NCBI GenBank assembly: GCA_025463605.1
Contig: JAODAV010000001.1
Span: forward strand, 310,001-374,000
DNA from: Rhodoglobus sp.
GTDB lineage: Bacteria > Actinomycetota > Actinomycetes > Actinomycetales > Microbacteriaceae
Direction: 5' to 3'
DNA: 64,000 nt
Of the stretch, positions 17,250-24,251 are shown in pieces. The first letter of the stretch is position 1. Every line of letters begins with the position of its first letter. The position numbers and the translations under genes are program-made. The notes beneath the pieces are model-generated. The model worked only from the letters and a program-made list of their open reading frames with translations. It was not told the origin of the DNA and did no database searches.

Positions 17250-17939
17250 ATGAGCACCCCCATTCGCGTACCGGTGACGCCGCTCGAAAAGCCCCCCGCG
17301 ATGCACCAGATCGTCCTCGAACAGCTCAGCAATCTCATCATCGACGGGTCTCTCGCGCCGGGAACTCGCATCGTGGAGACTGAACTCGCGCTGGACCTCG
17401 GCGTCAGCCGCGGACCTGTCCGGGAGGCCCTTCAAGCGCTCGCGCGCGAGGGGTTCATCGACCTCCGGCCGCACCAGGGCACCTTTGTGCATCAGCCCAC
17501 CGAAAAGGAAGTCCGGGACTTCTTCGAAGTCCGCACTGCTCTCGAGGCGCAATCGGTCGGTCGGGCGGCGGAATTGATTCAAGCCAGCCAAGTTCGAAAG
17601 CTCTCATCAATCCTGGATGCGGGTAGGGCAGCACTGAGCCACGGCAATGACCCGAGCGCCGACCATCGTCGGCCGGATCTTCACATCGAGATCGCCGCGA
17701 TCTCCGGCAATGACCTGCTCACGGATCTGCTGCGCACGATGAAACGGCGAGCCGACTGGTACTCGCCACCGTTTGAGTCACAGAGTCGAGCTCAGGCTTG
17801 GCACGAGCACCAGGCACTCGTTGACGCGATTGTGCAACATGATGGCGATCGCGCACGTAGAGTGGCAATCGCCCATGTCGAGGCCTCCCGCGACCACTAC
17901 CTCAGTGCGTTCGCCGCGCAAACGCGGCAACAACTGTAA
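17250..17939 (+). CDS. GntR family transcriptional regulator, FadR/FCD subfamily
   Basis: A 229-residue regulator with an N-terminal winged helix (residues about 15-80; LALDLGVSRGPVREALQALAREGFIDLRPHQGTFV) and a C-terminal all-helical FCD ligand-binding domain containing FFEVRTALEAQSV and the metal-ligand histidines in DLHIEIAAISGN and HEHQALVDAI. Such proteins usually repress a catabolic operon until its substrate or an intermediate binds. I chose the ATG at 17250 with AGG five bases upstream; upstream starts at 17172 and 17226 are possible but run into the operator-like sites. Likely controller of the whole island. Confidence 0.9.
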   Translation: MSTPIRVPVTPLEKPPAMHQIVLEQLSNLIIDGSLAPGTRIVETELALDLGVSRGPVREALQALAREGFIDLRPHQGTFVHQPTEKEVRDFFEVRTALEAQSVGRAAELIQASQVRKLSSILDAGRAALSHGNDPSADHRRPDLHIEIAAISGNDLLTDLLRTMKRRADWYSPPFESQSRAQAWHEHQALVDAIVQHDGDRARRVAIAHVEASRDHYLSAFAAQTRQQL

Positions 17940-17986
17940 TTCGGATTGACGGCAACCCACACTCCAGATGCGACCGTCGCTCGCCG

Positions 17987-18011
17987 CGAGCACGGGTATT
18001 GCGCGTGCTCG
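17987..18011. terminator. Hairpin between convergent genes
   Basis: Eight-base arms CGAGCACG and CGTGCTCG enclose a nine-base loop between the ends of the GntR gene and the convergent MFS gene. There is no T-run. A weak terminator is likely but not certain. Confidence 0.4.
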
Positions 18012-18012
18012 G

Positions 18013-19233
18013 TCATCGCAGATTCGAGCGTGAGACGGCGACTGAGGTGCTTACCAGCAGCGCCGACAAGATGACGAAGATTGCACCCGAGCCGACAATT
18101 GCGGCGACCCCGCCGACGACTACCGGGATGAGGGACTGACCGATTCGGTTGGCGGTTATCCGCGTCGCGAGCGCGGTCGCTCGCAGCTCACCGGGCGCAG
18201 ACCGCGACACCCACGCCATCGTGAGCGGCTGGCCGATGCCGAGCGTTAGTCCGGTGATTGCCATGAGCAACACAGCCGCCCATGGTGGCAGATCGGGCGC
18301 CATGAGGAACAGCGCCACGGCACCGATGAGGGACGCCCCCACGAGCAGTGGACGACGCCCGAGACGCCGAACCAGAGGAGCGGTCCCAACACGCACGGCG
18401 AATGCTAGCGCGGCGCGCACGGCCAGCAGGACGCTGACGAGCCCCACGGACCACCCGCGCTCGGCGCCGATGGCCGGAAGGTACACCGTGAGTGCGTCCG
18501 TCGCCGTCAGCACAACCATGCTCGCCCACAACGCCTTGCCCATGTGGGGCGCGCGCAGTACCGACCCGAAGCCTGCTGGTTTTGCCCCAGCCACCGACAC
18601 GCGAAGGCGCGCCTCGCGTGTGCCGCCCGGAAACCTCGGTAGCGCGAGCGCTGTGATCGCTGCCGCCGTGCATAGCACGCCGGCGAGTACGAACATAGGC
18701 GCCGTGCCGAAAGGGTCAGTCGGCCCCTCGAGCATGGCCGCGGTGAGCAGTTCGGCCATGCCGCCACCCACGATCGGGCCCAGGACCTGACCGAGCGAGA
18801 CTGCGGCACCGAACAGTCCAAAGCGAGCATCTGCTCCCTGAGACGGACCGGCGTTACCCACGATCGCCTGGAGACCGACTACCGCAAATATGACGCCGAG
18901 ACCCAACACCGTATGCGCGACGATCAGGCCGACGAGGTCGGTTACAAGGCTATGCGCAACCGCCGCGCCCCCCAACAGGGCAACACCGCCCACGGTCGTC
19001 GCCCGTGCGCCCCGTTGATCGACGAGTCGGCCCACCGGAATGGCCGTAACGATCGCGAGTGCTCCGAACGATAGTGCGAGGAAGCCCAACTGCTCCACCG
19101 ACGCGTCGAGGCCCAGGGCACGATAAGACGCCATTGGTCGCGCACCGTGCTGGGCGAACTGTACGAGCAACGTCACTATGAGCGCGAGAGTAAGTGTCGC
19201 CCGGTCGGAACGATCGCTGTCCGCGCGCTCCAC
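18013..19233 (-). CDS. MFS transporter
   Basis: A 406-residue protein with about twelve hydrophobic segments and the MFS loop motif GRLVDQRGARATT between segments two and three, repeated in the second half as RLGRRPLLVG. It is transcribed away from the aldehyde dehydrogenase, with operator-like site E in the shared upstream region. Start is a GTG at 19233 preceded by a GAGG sequence. It may move the pathway substrate or an end product. Substrate unknown. Confidence 0.85.
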   Translation of the reverse strand: MERADSDRSDRATLTLALIVTLLVQFAQHGARPMASYRALGLDASVEQLGFLALSFGALAIVTAIPVGRLVDQRGARATTVGGVALLGGAAVAHSLVTDLVGLIVAHTVLGLGVIFAVVGLQAIVGNAGPSQGADARFGLFGAAVSLGQVLGPIVGGGMAELLTAAMLEGPTDPFGTAPMFVLAGVLCTAAAITALALPRFPGGTREARLRVSVAGAKPAGFGSVLRAPHMGKALWASMVVLTATDALTVYLPAIGAERGWSVGLVSVLLAVRAALAFAVRVGTAPLVRRLGRRPLLVGASLIGAVALFLMAPDLPPWAAVLLMAITGLTLGIGQPLTMAWVSRSAPGELRATALATRITANRIGQSLIPVVVGGVAAIVGSGAIFVILSALLVSTSVAVSRSNLR

Positions 19234-19285
19234 CTCGGCTCCGTTCGAGTGAGCAGCACTAGATAGTCGCGACTCGGCGAGTTAT

Positions 19286-19299
19286 GTTTGTTGTTTACA
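19286..19299 (+). promoter_or_regulatory. Putative GntR operator, site E (divergent MFS / aldehyde dehydrogenase)
   Basis: GTTTGTTGTTTACA, followed by GTCAACC, shares the GTTTACA core and ten of 14 positions with site C. It lies between the divergent starts at 19233 and 19421, the same layout as sites B, C and D. Confidence 0.48.
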
Positions 19300-19420
19300 G
19301 TCAACCATCGAGTACTTGGGGAGTCAAGCCCGATGTCAGTAGTGCGAGGCGACCTCCTCGCTCGAACGCAGCGCTCGGCTGTCAAAACCGCCACGGAGGA
19401 AAAAGATCACTACGACGCTG

Positions 19421-20929
19421 ATGACGACCGATCCCCATACCGGGGCGCAAAGCGATACGGGAATCGAGCCATCCGACGAGGCGACCGTTGATGCGATTGC
19501 CGGGGCGGCGAGCGCGGCAAGCGTTACGCTCGCGGGTCGCGATCGCGAATGGCGCGCCAGCTTCCTCAGCTCCCTTGCTTCCTCGCTCGAGAACCACGGG
19601 GATCGACTGGTGGCTATCGCCCAGTCCGAGACGGGTCTGACGCCAGCTCGCTTGATGGGCGAGTTGAAGCGCAGCTGCTTTCAGCTCAACCTCTTCGCGG
19701 AAGCGGTCCGCGACGGCGGTTTCCTTGAGGCCACAATCGACCACGCCACTGAAACTTCCCTCGGGCTGCAGCCCGACGTGCGCCGCCTTCTGATGCCTCT
19801 AGGACCCGTAGCGGTCTTCGGCTCCAGCAACTTTCCATTCGCATTCTCGGTGCCCGGTGGTGACACCGCCTCAGCCCTGGCCGCCGGGAACCCCGTTGTT
19901 GTCAAGGCACACAGCGCCCACCTGCTGACCTCCCGCGCCGCTTTCGAGGCGCTTCAGGAAGGCGCGCGGCAGTGCCAAGCGCCCGACGGCACACTGGGAA
20001 TCGTGTTCGGACAGCCGGCCGGAACGGCGCTGGTGAGCCACCCCGCCATCGCGGCCGTCGGCTTCACGGGCTCGCTGGGCGCTGCCCAACACCTACGAGC
20101 GGCGATCGACCGTCGGGCCCGCCCCATTCCGTTTTACGGCGAGTTGCAAAGTGTGAACCCTCTCATTATCAGCGCGGCCGCTCTGGCCGAGCGAAGCAAC
20201 CAGATCGCAGCCGGACTCGCAGCTTCGATCACCGCATCGGGTGGTCAACTCTGCACCAAGCCGGGGATCGCTTTCCTGCCCTCTGGAGCGGCCGCCGACC
20301 TCTTCGCCGACCTTCTCGCTGCCAGCGTGAGTGAGGCCGACCCCGGCGTCCTCCTGAACGAGCGGGTGCTCGCCGGATTCCAAGTCGCCGAAAGCGAACT
20401 CGAGGCGGCGTCGGGAGTGCGATCGATCGCCGGGCGGCCAGGCAGCAAGGATGGCGGTGGCTTTCGTGTCAATGCGCGGGTATTGCGCGTGCGGGCGGCA
20501 GATTTGACCGCCGACCACACGATCGAGGCGTTCGGTCCGCTCGTGTTGCTGGTCGATTACGACGGCGATGAACAACTTGTCGCCGCACTGAGCCATGTGC
20601 CGGACTCACTGACCACGACGTTGCACATCGAGACCCAAGACGAGGCTTGGGCGGCCGCCCTTCTGCCGAAGATCTCCGAGTCTTGCGGGCGAGTCATCTT
20701 CAACGGCTTCCCCACCGGAGTTCGAGTTTCGTGGGCGCAGCACCATGGCGGGCCCTGGCCATCGACGAACACGCTCCACACTTCCGTGGGCGTGACCGCG
20801 ATGCGGCGCTTCCTGCGCCCGTTCGCGTGGCAGAACACTCCCGAGCCACTCCTGCCCGCCGAGCTCCGCGATGACTACCGTGGCATACCGCGTCGTATTG
20901 ACGGTGAGCTTGTACTTGCGACCCTGTGA
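19421..20929 (+). CDS. Aldehyde dehydrogenase, 2-oxoglutarate-semialdehyde dehydrogenase-like
   Basis: A 502-residue ALDH-superfamily enzyme. The segment FGSSNFPFAFSVPGGDTASALAAGNPVVVKAHSAH is typical of the 2,5-dioxovalerate (alpha-ketoglutarate semialdehyde) dehydrogenase group, and the catalytic Cys lies in SGGQLCTKPG near residue 279. It probably oxidises the aldehyde made by the ThDP enzyme, or 2-oxoglutarate semialdehyde. The start context is odd: GGAGG at 19395-19399 lies 21 bases before the ATG, and the only closer in-frame candidate is a CTG at 19418. Last gene before the tRNA. Confidence 0.87.
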   Translation: MTTDPHTGAQSDTGIEPSDEATVDAIAGAASAASVTLAGRDREWRASFLSSLASSLENHGDRLVAIAQSETGLTPARLMGELKRSCFQLNLFAEAVRDGGFLEATIDHATETSLGLQPDVRRLLMPLGPVAVFGSSNFPFAFSVPGGDTASALAAGNPVVVKAHSAHLLTSRAAFEALQEGARQCQAPDGTLGIVFGQPAGTALVSHPAIAAVGFTGSLGAAQHLRAAIDRRARPIPFYGELQSVNPLIISAAALAERSNQIAAGLAASITASGGQLCTKPGIAFLPSGAAADLFADLLAASVSEADPGVLLNERVLAGFQVAESELEAASGVRSIAGRPGSKDGGGFRVNARVLRVRAADLTADHTIEAFGPLVLLVDYDGDEQLVAALSHVPDSLTTTLHIETQDEAWAAALLPKISESCGRVIFNGFPTGVRVSWAQHHGGPWPSTNTLHTSVGVTAMRRFLRPFAWQNTPEPLLPAELRDDYRGIPRRIDGELVLATL

Positions 20930-21099
20930 ATTAGGGCGCGAGATACCACTCTCACGCAGCGTCTCGTCGACGTCCCTCCATCGGTCGTGCGCGTCGATGC
21001 GAAGGCGCACGCGAACTGAGGCGGGCAAAGCGATACCGATGTTCAGAGGCGCCGGATCCGTAGGATCCGCCGTAACGTTGTCACGAAGTTCCGCGGAAT

Positions 21100-21122
21100 T
21101 TCGTGCCCCTGGCGGGACTCGA
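21100..21122. repeat. Degenerate copy of the tRNA-Arg 3' end (att-like direct repeat)
   Basis: These 23 bases match 21310-21332, the 3' end of the tRNA-Arg gene and its flank, with a single mismatch, in the same orientation and exactly 210 bases away. Such 3'-end duplications are the usual mark of integrase-mediated insertion at a tRNA. No integrase gene is visible in the window. Confidence 0.65.
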
Positions 21123-21236
21123 CGCCCCACCGGCACGGCCGCCACAGTGCGAGCTATCGGCACACCGAGTCATCCGGGTCGCACTGCGTCGGAACCGGCG
21201 CGGCGGGGACCCCCGGGCGTTCTCGTCGACGCCACC

Positions 21237-21317
21237 GGCACGAACGAGAAGTAGCCGCGCCGGGTTGGGGAATGAGGAAAGCCCCGCACATTGGCGGGGC
21301 TACTTCTCGTTCGTGCC
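21237..21317. repeat. Long inverted repeat spanning the tRNA-Arg terminator
   Basis: Perfect 19-base arms at 21237-21255 and 21299-21317 flank the intrinsic terminator. The right arm overlaps the last three bases of the tRNA gene. It could form a larger stem that encloses the terminator or be a recombinase arm site. Confidence 0.6.
21274..21300 (-). terminator. Intrinsic terminator of tRNA-Arg
   Basis: On the minus strand, GCCCCGC and GCGGGGC arms close on a six-base loop and are followed by CTTTCCTC. It lies 15 bases past the tRNA 3' end. Confidence 0.75.
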
Positions 21318-21385
21318 CCTGGAGGGACTCGAACCCCCAACCGTTTCCTTAGGACGGAACTGCTCTTCCATTGAGCTACAGAGGC
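21315..21385 (-). tRNA. tRNA-Arg (anticodon CCT)
   Basis: The minus strand folds into a cloverleaf: acceptor GCCTCTG pairs with CAGGGGC through one G-U, the D arm has AGCTCAATGGAAGAGC, the anticodon loop is GTCCTAA with CCT reading AGG, and the T arm has GGTTCGAGTCCC. The discriminator is A and CCA is not encoded. Intrinsic terminator follows. tRNA-Arg(CCT) genes are frequent integration targets for mobile islands. Confidence 0.93.
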
Positions 21386-21443
21386 TGGCCGTCCGAGTTT
21401 AGCGGACGAGGAGGCGGCGGCAGCGGCCGGGGAAACGAAGCAA

Positions 21444-22145
21444 CTACTGCGGCGGGTAGAGGTAGGTCGCCGCACCCGCGGGGACGGTACGGGTCGAGTA
21501 CTGGTGGTAGTTGCCGTAGTTGTATTCCTCGAGGAAGACCGTGCCATCGGCGTTCACCGAGTTGACATAGGCGACGTGGTTGTAGCCGATCACAGCCACA
21601 GCGCCGGCCACAGGCGTGGAGCTGACCGGCCATCCGTGGTTGTACCAGGCGCTCGTCCACGAGGCAGCGCTGCCGCCACCGGACGTCATGGTCCCCCAGT
21701 CCCATCGGAACGGTCCCGTGTAGCCCTGGTCGCGGTTCAAGCGCCACGCCACGAAGTCGACACACTCGCCGTAGTAGTAACGCAGGGGCGAAAGACCCTC
21801 CATGCCGTACCAGGGGTAGTCGTCGCCCGGCTCGCGCACGCCGGAGAAAGAGTAAAAGTAGTTGGAGGACTGAGCGGAGGCGAGGGCCGCTGCGACGCGC
21901 GCTTCCTCCGCTTTCTTGGCCGCCAGTTCCTCCGGAGTGGTCGCGTTGAACGCGTCACGAAGAGAGGAACCCGCGTCTGCCCGGTAGCTCACGGAGAGGG
22001 ACTGCGAGTCGGCTGACACCAAGCTTTGAGGGGCTTCTTCCGTCACAGAAACGGCGTATGCGGGGAGGCCCGCTACAACAAACATTCCGCCAACAACTGC
22101 CATCGTGAGCAGTACGCCAGCGGGATTCTTTTGGGAATTGCCCAC
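21444..22145 (-). CDS. Secreted CHAP-domain cell-wall hydrolase
   Basis: A 233-residue exported protein. The N-terminal membrane segment (about residues 9-31) ends in GLPAYA, a likely signal-peptidase site. After a linker rich in Ala and Glu comes a CHAP domain with catalytic Cys128 in GECVDFVAWRLN and His190 in GYNHVAYV. CHAP proteins are amidases or endopeptidases acting on peptidoglycan. It shares the GLPAYA end and an RDAFNATT motif (residues 63-70) with the proteins at 22262 and 24252, so the three are related in their N-terminal halves. Start is GTG with AAGGA upstream. Confidence 0.88.
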   Translation of the reverse strand: MGNSQKNPAGVLLTMAVVGGMFVVAGLPAYAVSVTEEAPQSLVSADSQSLSVSYRADAGSSLRDAFNATTPEELAAKKAEEARVAAALASAQSSNYFYSFSGVREPGDDYPWYGMEGLSPLRYYYGECVDFVAWRLNRDQGYTGPFRWDWGTMTSGGGSAASWTSAWYNHGWPVSSTPVAGAVAVIGYNHVAYVNSVNADGTVFLEEYNYGNYHQYSTRTVPAGAATYLYPPQ

Positions 22146-22261
22146 GCTTAGTACGTCCTTAGTGCCTTTGGTGCCTCTTCGAACCTAGGCGAAGCCGCAC
22201 CGAAAGTCCAAGTCCGCGGTCGCGTTTTGCGTTACTCCACAGGTTGCGAGGGCCGAAAAGT

Positions 22262-23302
22262 CTATGCGGGAGGCGGGTACAGGAAGGCGTCGACGTCTGC
22301 AATCGCGAGGGTTCGTTGCCCGTAAACACCCGGGTTGAAGTTGTACTCCTCGACGAGCACGTAGCCTCCGTCGAGCACCGCCTTCACGTACGAGACGTGG
22401 TTCGAGCTGAACCAGGCGACCGATCCGACGATGGGTGTGGAGCTGATCGTCCACCCGTGCGACTGCCACGCATACTTCCACTGGTAGGCGTTGCCACCCG
22501 TGGGGGTGAGCGTCGACCAGACCCACTTGTAGGGCTCCGCGTAGTAGCCGGCGTCGCGGTTGAGGCGCCACGCGACGAAGTCCACGCACTCGCGGTAGAA
22601 GTAGTTGAGGGGCGAGAGCCCGCCACCCTGGAAGGTCGCCAGCTCGTACGGCCACGGGTAGTCGTCGCCGAGTTCCCGAGCGCCTGAGGCCAGGTACTCG
22701 GCGTTGTTGTCGGCGCGCAGGGCATCCTTCGACATTTCGGCCAGCTGCTGCGGCGTCGTCGCCCGGTATCCGTCGCGGGTCGGCGCGATCGATGCCGACT
22801 GCGCGTCAACGATGATCGACTGGCTTGAGGTCGATGCCCTATCGGCGGCGAGGGTCGTCGTTTTGGTCGACATCGCGTATGCGGGGAGGCCGGCCACAGC
22901 GAACATTCCGGTGACGGCCACCATCGTCACGAGCACGCTCACTGGATGCTTGCGGGGGGCCTTGGGTGCGGATCTGCGAATCGACCTCAGCTCGCTACGG
23001 CGCAGTTTGCGCGTCGCGGGCGCGGCGGGCTCGCTACGGCGCAACATGCGCGGCGCCGGGGCGGCGGGCTCGCTGCTCCGCGCGGCCTTGCCGATCGCCT
23101 TGCGGTCCCTTGATGGGCGGGACAGTTGCGCGCGGGCTCGCGCAGAACGAACCACGGCACGGGATTGGCGCTTCGACGGCGCGCGGCGCGAACTGCTTGC
23201 TTCGCGTGCGGCGCGGCGGGATGGGTGCTGCGCGGCGGGCTCTGAAGGGGTCAATCGAAAGTCGAACAGGTCATCCATGTCGGATGGCATGCGGTCGACC
23301 AC
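22262..23302 (-). CDS. CHAP-domain cell-wall hydrolase with long basic N-terminal region
   Basis: A 346-residue paralog of the neighbouring CHAP protein. It adds about 120 highly basic, Arg/Ser/Ala-rich residues before the membrane segment (about 121-142, ending GLPAYA), which would stay in the cytoplasm if the segment acts as an anchor. The CHAP domain shows Cys239 in RECVDFVAWRLN and His302 in SSNHVSYV. The linker has RDGYRATT (176-183). A 13-residue repeat lies in the basic region. The GTG at 23302 has AAGGG about ten bases upstream; ATGs at 23290 and 23278 are alternatives. Confidence 0.87.
   Translation of the reverse strand: MVDRMPSDMDDLFDFRLTPSEPAAQHPSRRAAREASSSRRAPSKRQSRAVVRSARARAQLSRPSRDRKAIGKAARSSEPAAPAPRMLRRSEPAAPATRKLRRSELRSIRRSAPKAPRKHPVSVLVTMVAVTGMFAVAGLPAYAMSTKTTTLAADRASTSSQSIIVDAQSASIAPTRDGYRATTPQQLAEMSKDALRADNNAEYLASGARELGDDYPWPYELATFQGGGLSPLNYFYRECVDFVAWRLNRDAGYYAEPYKWVWSTLTPTGGNAYQWKYAWQSHGWTISSTPIVGSVAWFSSNHVSYVKAVLDGGYVLVEEYNFNPGVYGQRTLAIADVDAFLYPPPA
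22991..23079. repeat. 39-base in-frame tandem repeat in the CHAP gene
   Basis: Two full copies (22991-23029, 23030-23068) and a partial third encode the 13-residue unit SEPAAPATRKLRR with small changes. Unit length is a multiple of three, so copy-number change would keep frame. Confidence 0.75.
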
Positions 23303-23392
23303 GTTTCAGATATCCCTTCGGGCTGGCGCTAGGGCCTCCACGAGGCTACGGGATGGGCAGCCCGGTGTCTAATTGTCACAGAAAGATAACAG

Positions 23393-23890
23393 CTAGGCCG
23401 CCGGGGCCAGGTACTCCTCCCAGTCCGGCAGCGCTCGCTCAATGCCGCGCACCAGCCAACTGGTGCCGTGCGGAGGACGCGGCGTCATGCGCAATTGCCA
23501 GCTCATCTCGCTCGGCGTGCGGTCACCCTTGAGGTTGTTGCATCGCAAGCAGCACGCGATGAGGTTCTCCCAGCTGTCTTTGCCGCCGCGCGAGCGGGGC
23601 AGCACGTGATCAATGGTGTTCGCGGAGTTACCGCAGTAGCCGCAGCGGTGCGCATCGCGACGCAGCACTCCGCGCCGCGAGACGGGAACGTGCCGACCGC
23701 TGGGGATGCGCACGTAGTTGCGCAGGATGATGACGGACGGCCGATCCCACGAACCCGTCGAGCCCCACACCGGATGCTCGGCATCCGCCGCGACGATCGT
23801 CGCCTTCTGATTCATCACGAGCACGATCGCTCGCTTGAAGGACACGACGGCGAGGGGCTCGTACCCCGCGTTCAGGACCAGTGTGCGCAT
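23393..23890 (-). CDS. HNH endonuclease family protein
   Basis: A 165-residue protein starting MRTLVLNAGYEPLAVVSFKRA, the usual N-terminus of a widespread actinobacterial HNH group. The nuclease core has CGYC and CLRCNN zinc pairs flanking IDHVLPRSRGGKDSWEN, where the His supplies the catalytic base. I chose the ATG at 23890, which has GAGAGG seven bases upstream; the frame is open further but lacks such a site. It is not linked here to a methylase, phage or toxin gene, so its biological role is unclear. Confidence 0.88.
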   Translation of the reverse strand: MRTLVLNAGYEPLAVVSFKRAIVLVMNQKATIVAADAEHPVWGSTGSWDRPSVIILRNYVRIPSGRHVPVSRRGVLRRDAHRCGYCGNSANTIDHVLPRSRGGKDSWENLIACCLRCNNLKGDRTPSEMSWQLRMTPRPPHGTSWLVRGIERALPDWEEYLAPAA

Positions 23891-23973
23891 TGCCATCCCT
23901 CTCGAAAAAGCCTGCACGGCTTGCAGGCGTTCGACTCTCCCGGCTTCTTTCGCGTGAGGAGGGGCAGACAAAC

Positions 23974-24002
23974 AAAAAAGGCACTGTCGAAAGACAGTGC
24001 CT
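23974..24002 (-). terminator. Strong intrinsic terminator of the small ORF
   Basis: On the minus strand AGGCACTGTC and GACAGTGCCT form a perfect ten-base stem with a four-base loop, followed by TTTTT and TGTTTG. It overlaps the last bases of the 33-codon reading frame. Confidence 0.9.
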
Positions 24003-24102
24003 AGTGTTCTGGGGCGCGGTTGAACACGCTCCGTTGACTGCTGTGCCGTATGTAGAAGAAGGCGCGCGCATCCACGGTTTGGATGGTGCGACTACTCGAC
24101 AT
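24001..24102 (-). CDS. Candidate small protein, 33 residues
   Basis: An ATG at 24102 with GGAGAG a few bases upstream opens a 33-codon frame ending in TAG at 24001. The stop overlaps a strong intrinsic terminator on the same strand that no other gene explains, which supports a separate short transcript. The peptide starts MSSSRTIQTVDARAFFY and ends FNRAPEH; it is basic, has no membrane segment and no recognised domain. A GTTCACTCGTGAAC palindrome sits just upstream. It could equally be a leader or a small regulatory RNA with a chance frame. Confidence 0.5.
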   Translation of the reverse strand: MSSSRTIQTVDARAFFYIRHSSQRSVFNRAPEH

Positions 24103-24113
24103 CAGGCTCTCCG

Positions 24114-24127
24114 GTTCACTCGTGAAC
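24114..24127. promoter_or_regulatory. Palindrome upstream of the small ORF
   Basis: GTTCACTCGTGAAC is a perfect 14-base palindrome lying between the possible promoter of the small gene and its ribosome site. It could be an operator or a 5' leader hairpin. Confidence 0.35.
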
Positions 24128-24220
24128 TCCAAGAGCTACAGGGTAACCCAGATTTCGCGGCCGATTGCTCTCTGGCTCGCCGAAGAGCCGCCACCGCGGG
24201 CAGCGACGCACGCCGGGCAG

Positions 24221-24243
24221 TGCGCCGCAGGGGCGGCGGCGCA
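24221..24243 (-). terminator. GC-rich hairpin after the NlpC/P60 gene
   Basis: Eight-base arms TGCGCCGC and GCGGCGCA with a seven-base loop lie nine bases beyond the stop of the NlpC/P60 gene. There is no T-run, so termination may be partial. Confidence 0.4.
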
Positions 24244-24251
24244 CGACAAGC

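Larger units (their letters stand above)
20930..21314. other. Gene-free stretch between island and tRNA-Arg with repeat structure
   Basis: I see no convincing gene in these 385 bases. Open frames on both strands lack recognisable domains, and one simply reads through a tRNA-like fragment. It holds a near-copy of the tRNA 3' end (21100-21122), a 19-base perfect inverted repeat (21237-21255 with 21299-21317) and the tRNA terminator. The composition fits an integration-site scar. Confidence 0.6.

Noticed and set aside
20606-21163. 185-codon minus-strand frame overlapping the ALDH 3' end
   Set aside because: It runs antisense through the dehydrogenase and through the degenerate tRNA copy, whose translation gives a telltale VPPGAR string. 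No domain is recognisable.
21170-21547. 125-codon minus-strand frame across tRNA-Arg
   Set aside because: Its GVRVPPGAR stretch is the translation of the tRNA T arm, a common artefact.
22991-23079. Direct repeats as a CRISPR array
   Set aside because: The copies are adjacent with no spacers and lie in frame inside a coding region.
24114-24127. GTTCACTCGTGAAC as a further member of the IclR-type motif
   Set aside because: The arms match but the spacer is four bases instead of six, and the locus is far from the catabolic cluster.
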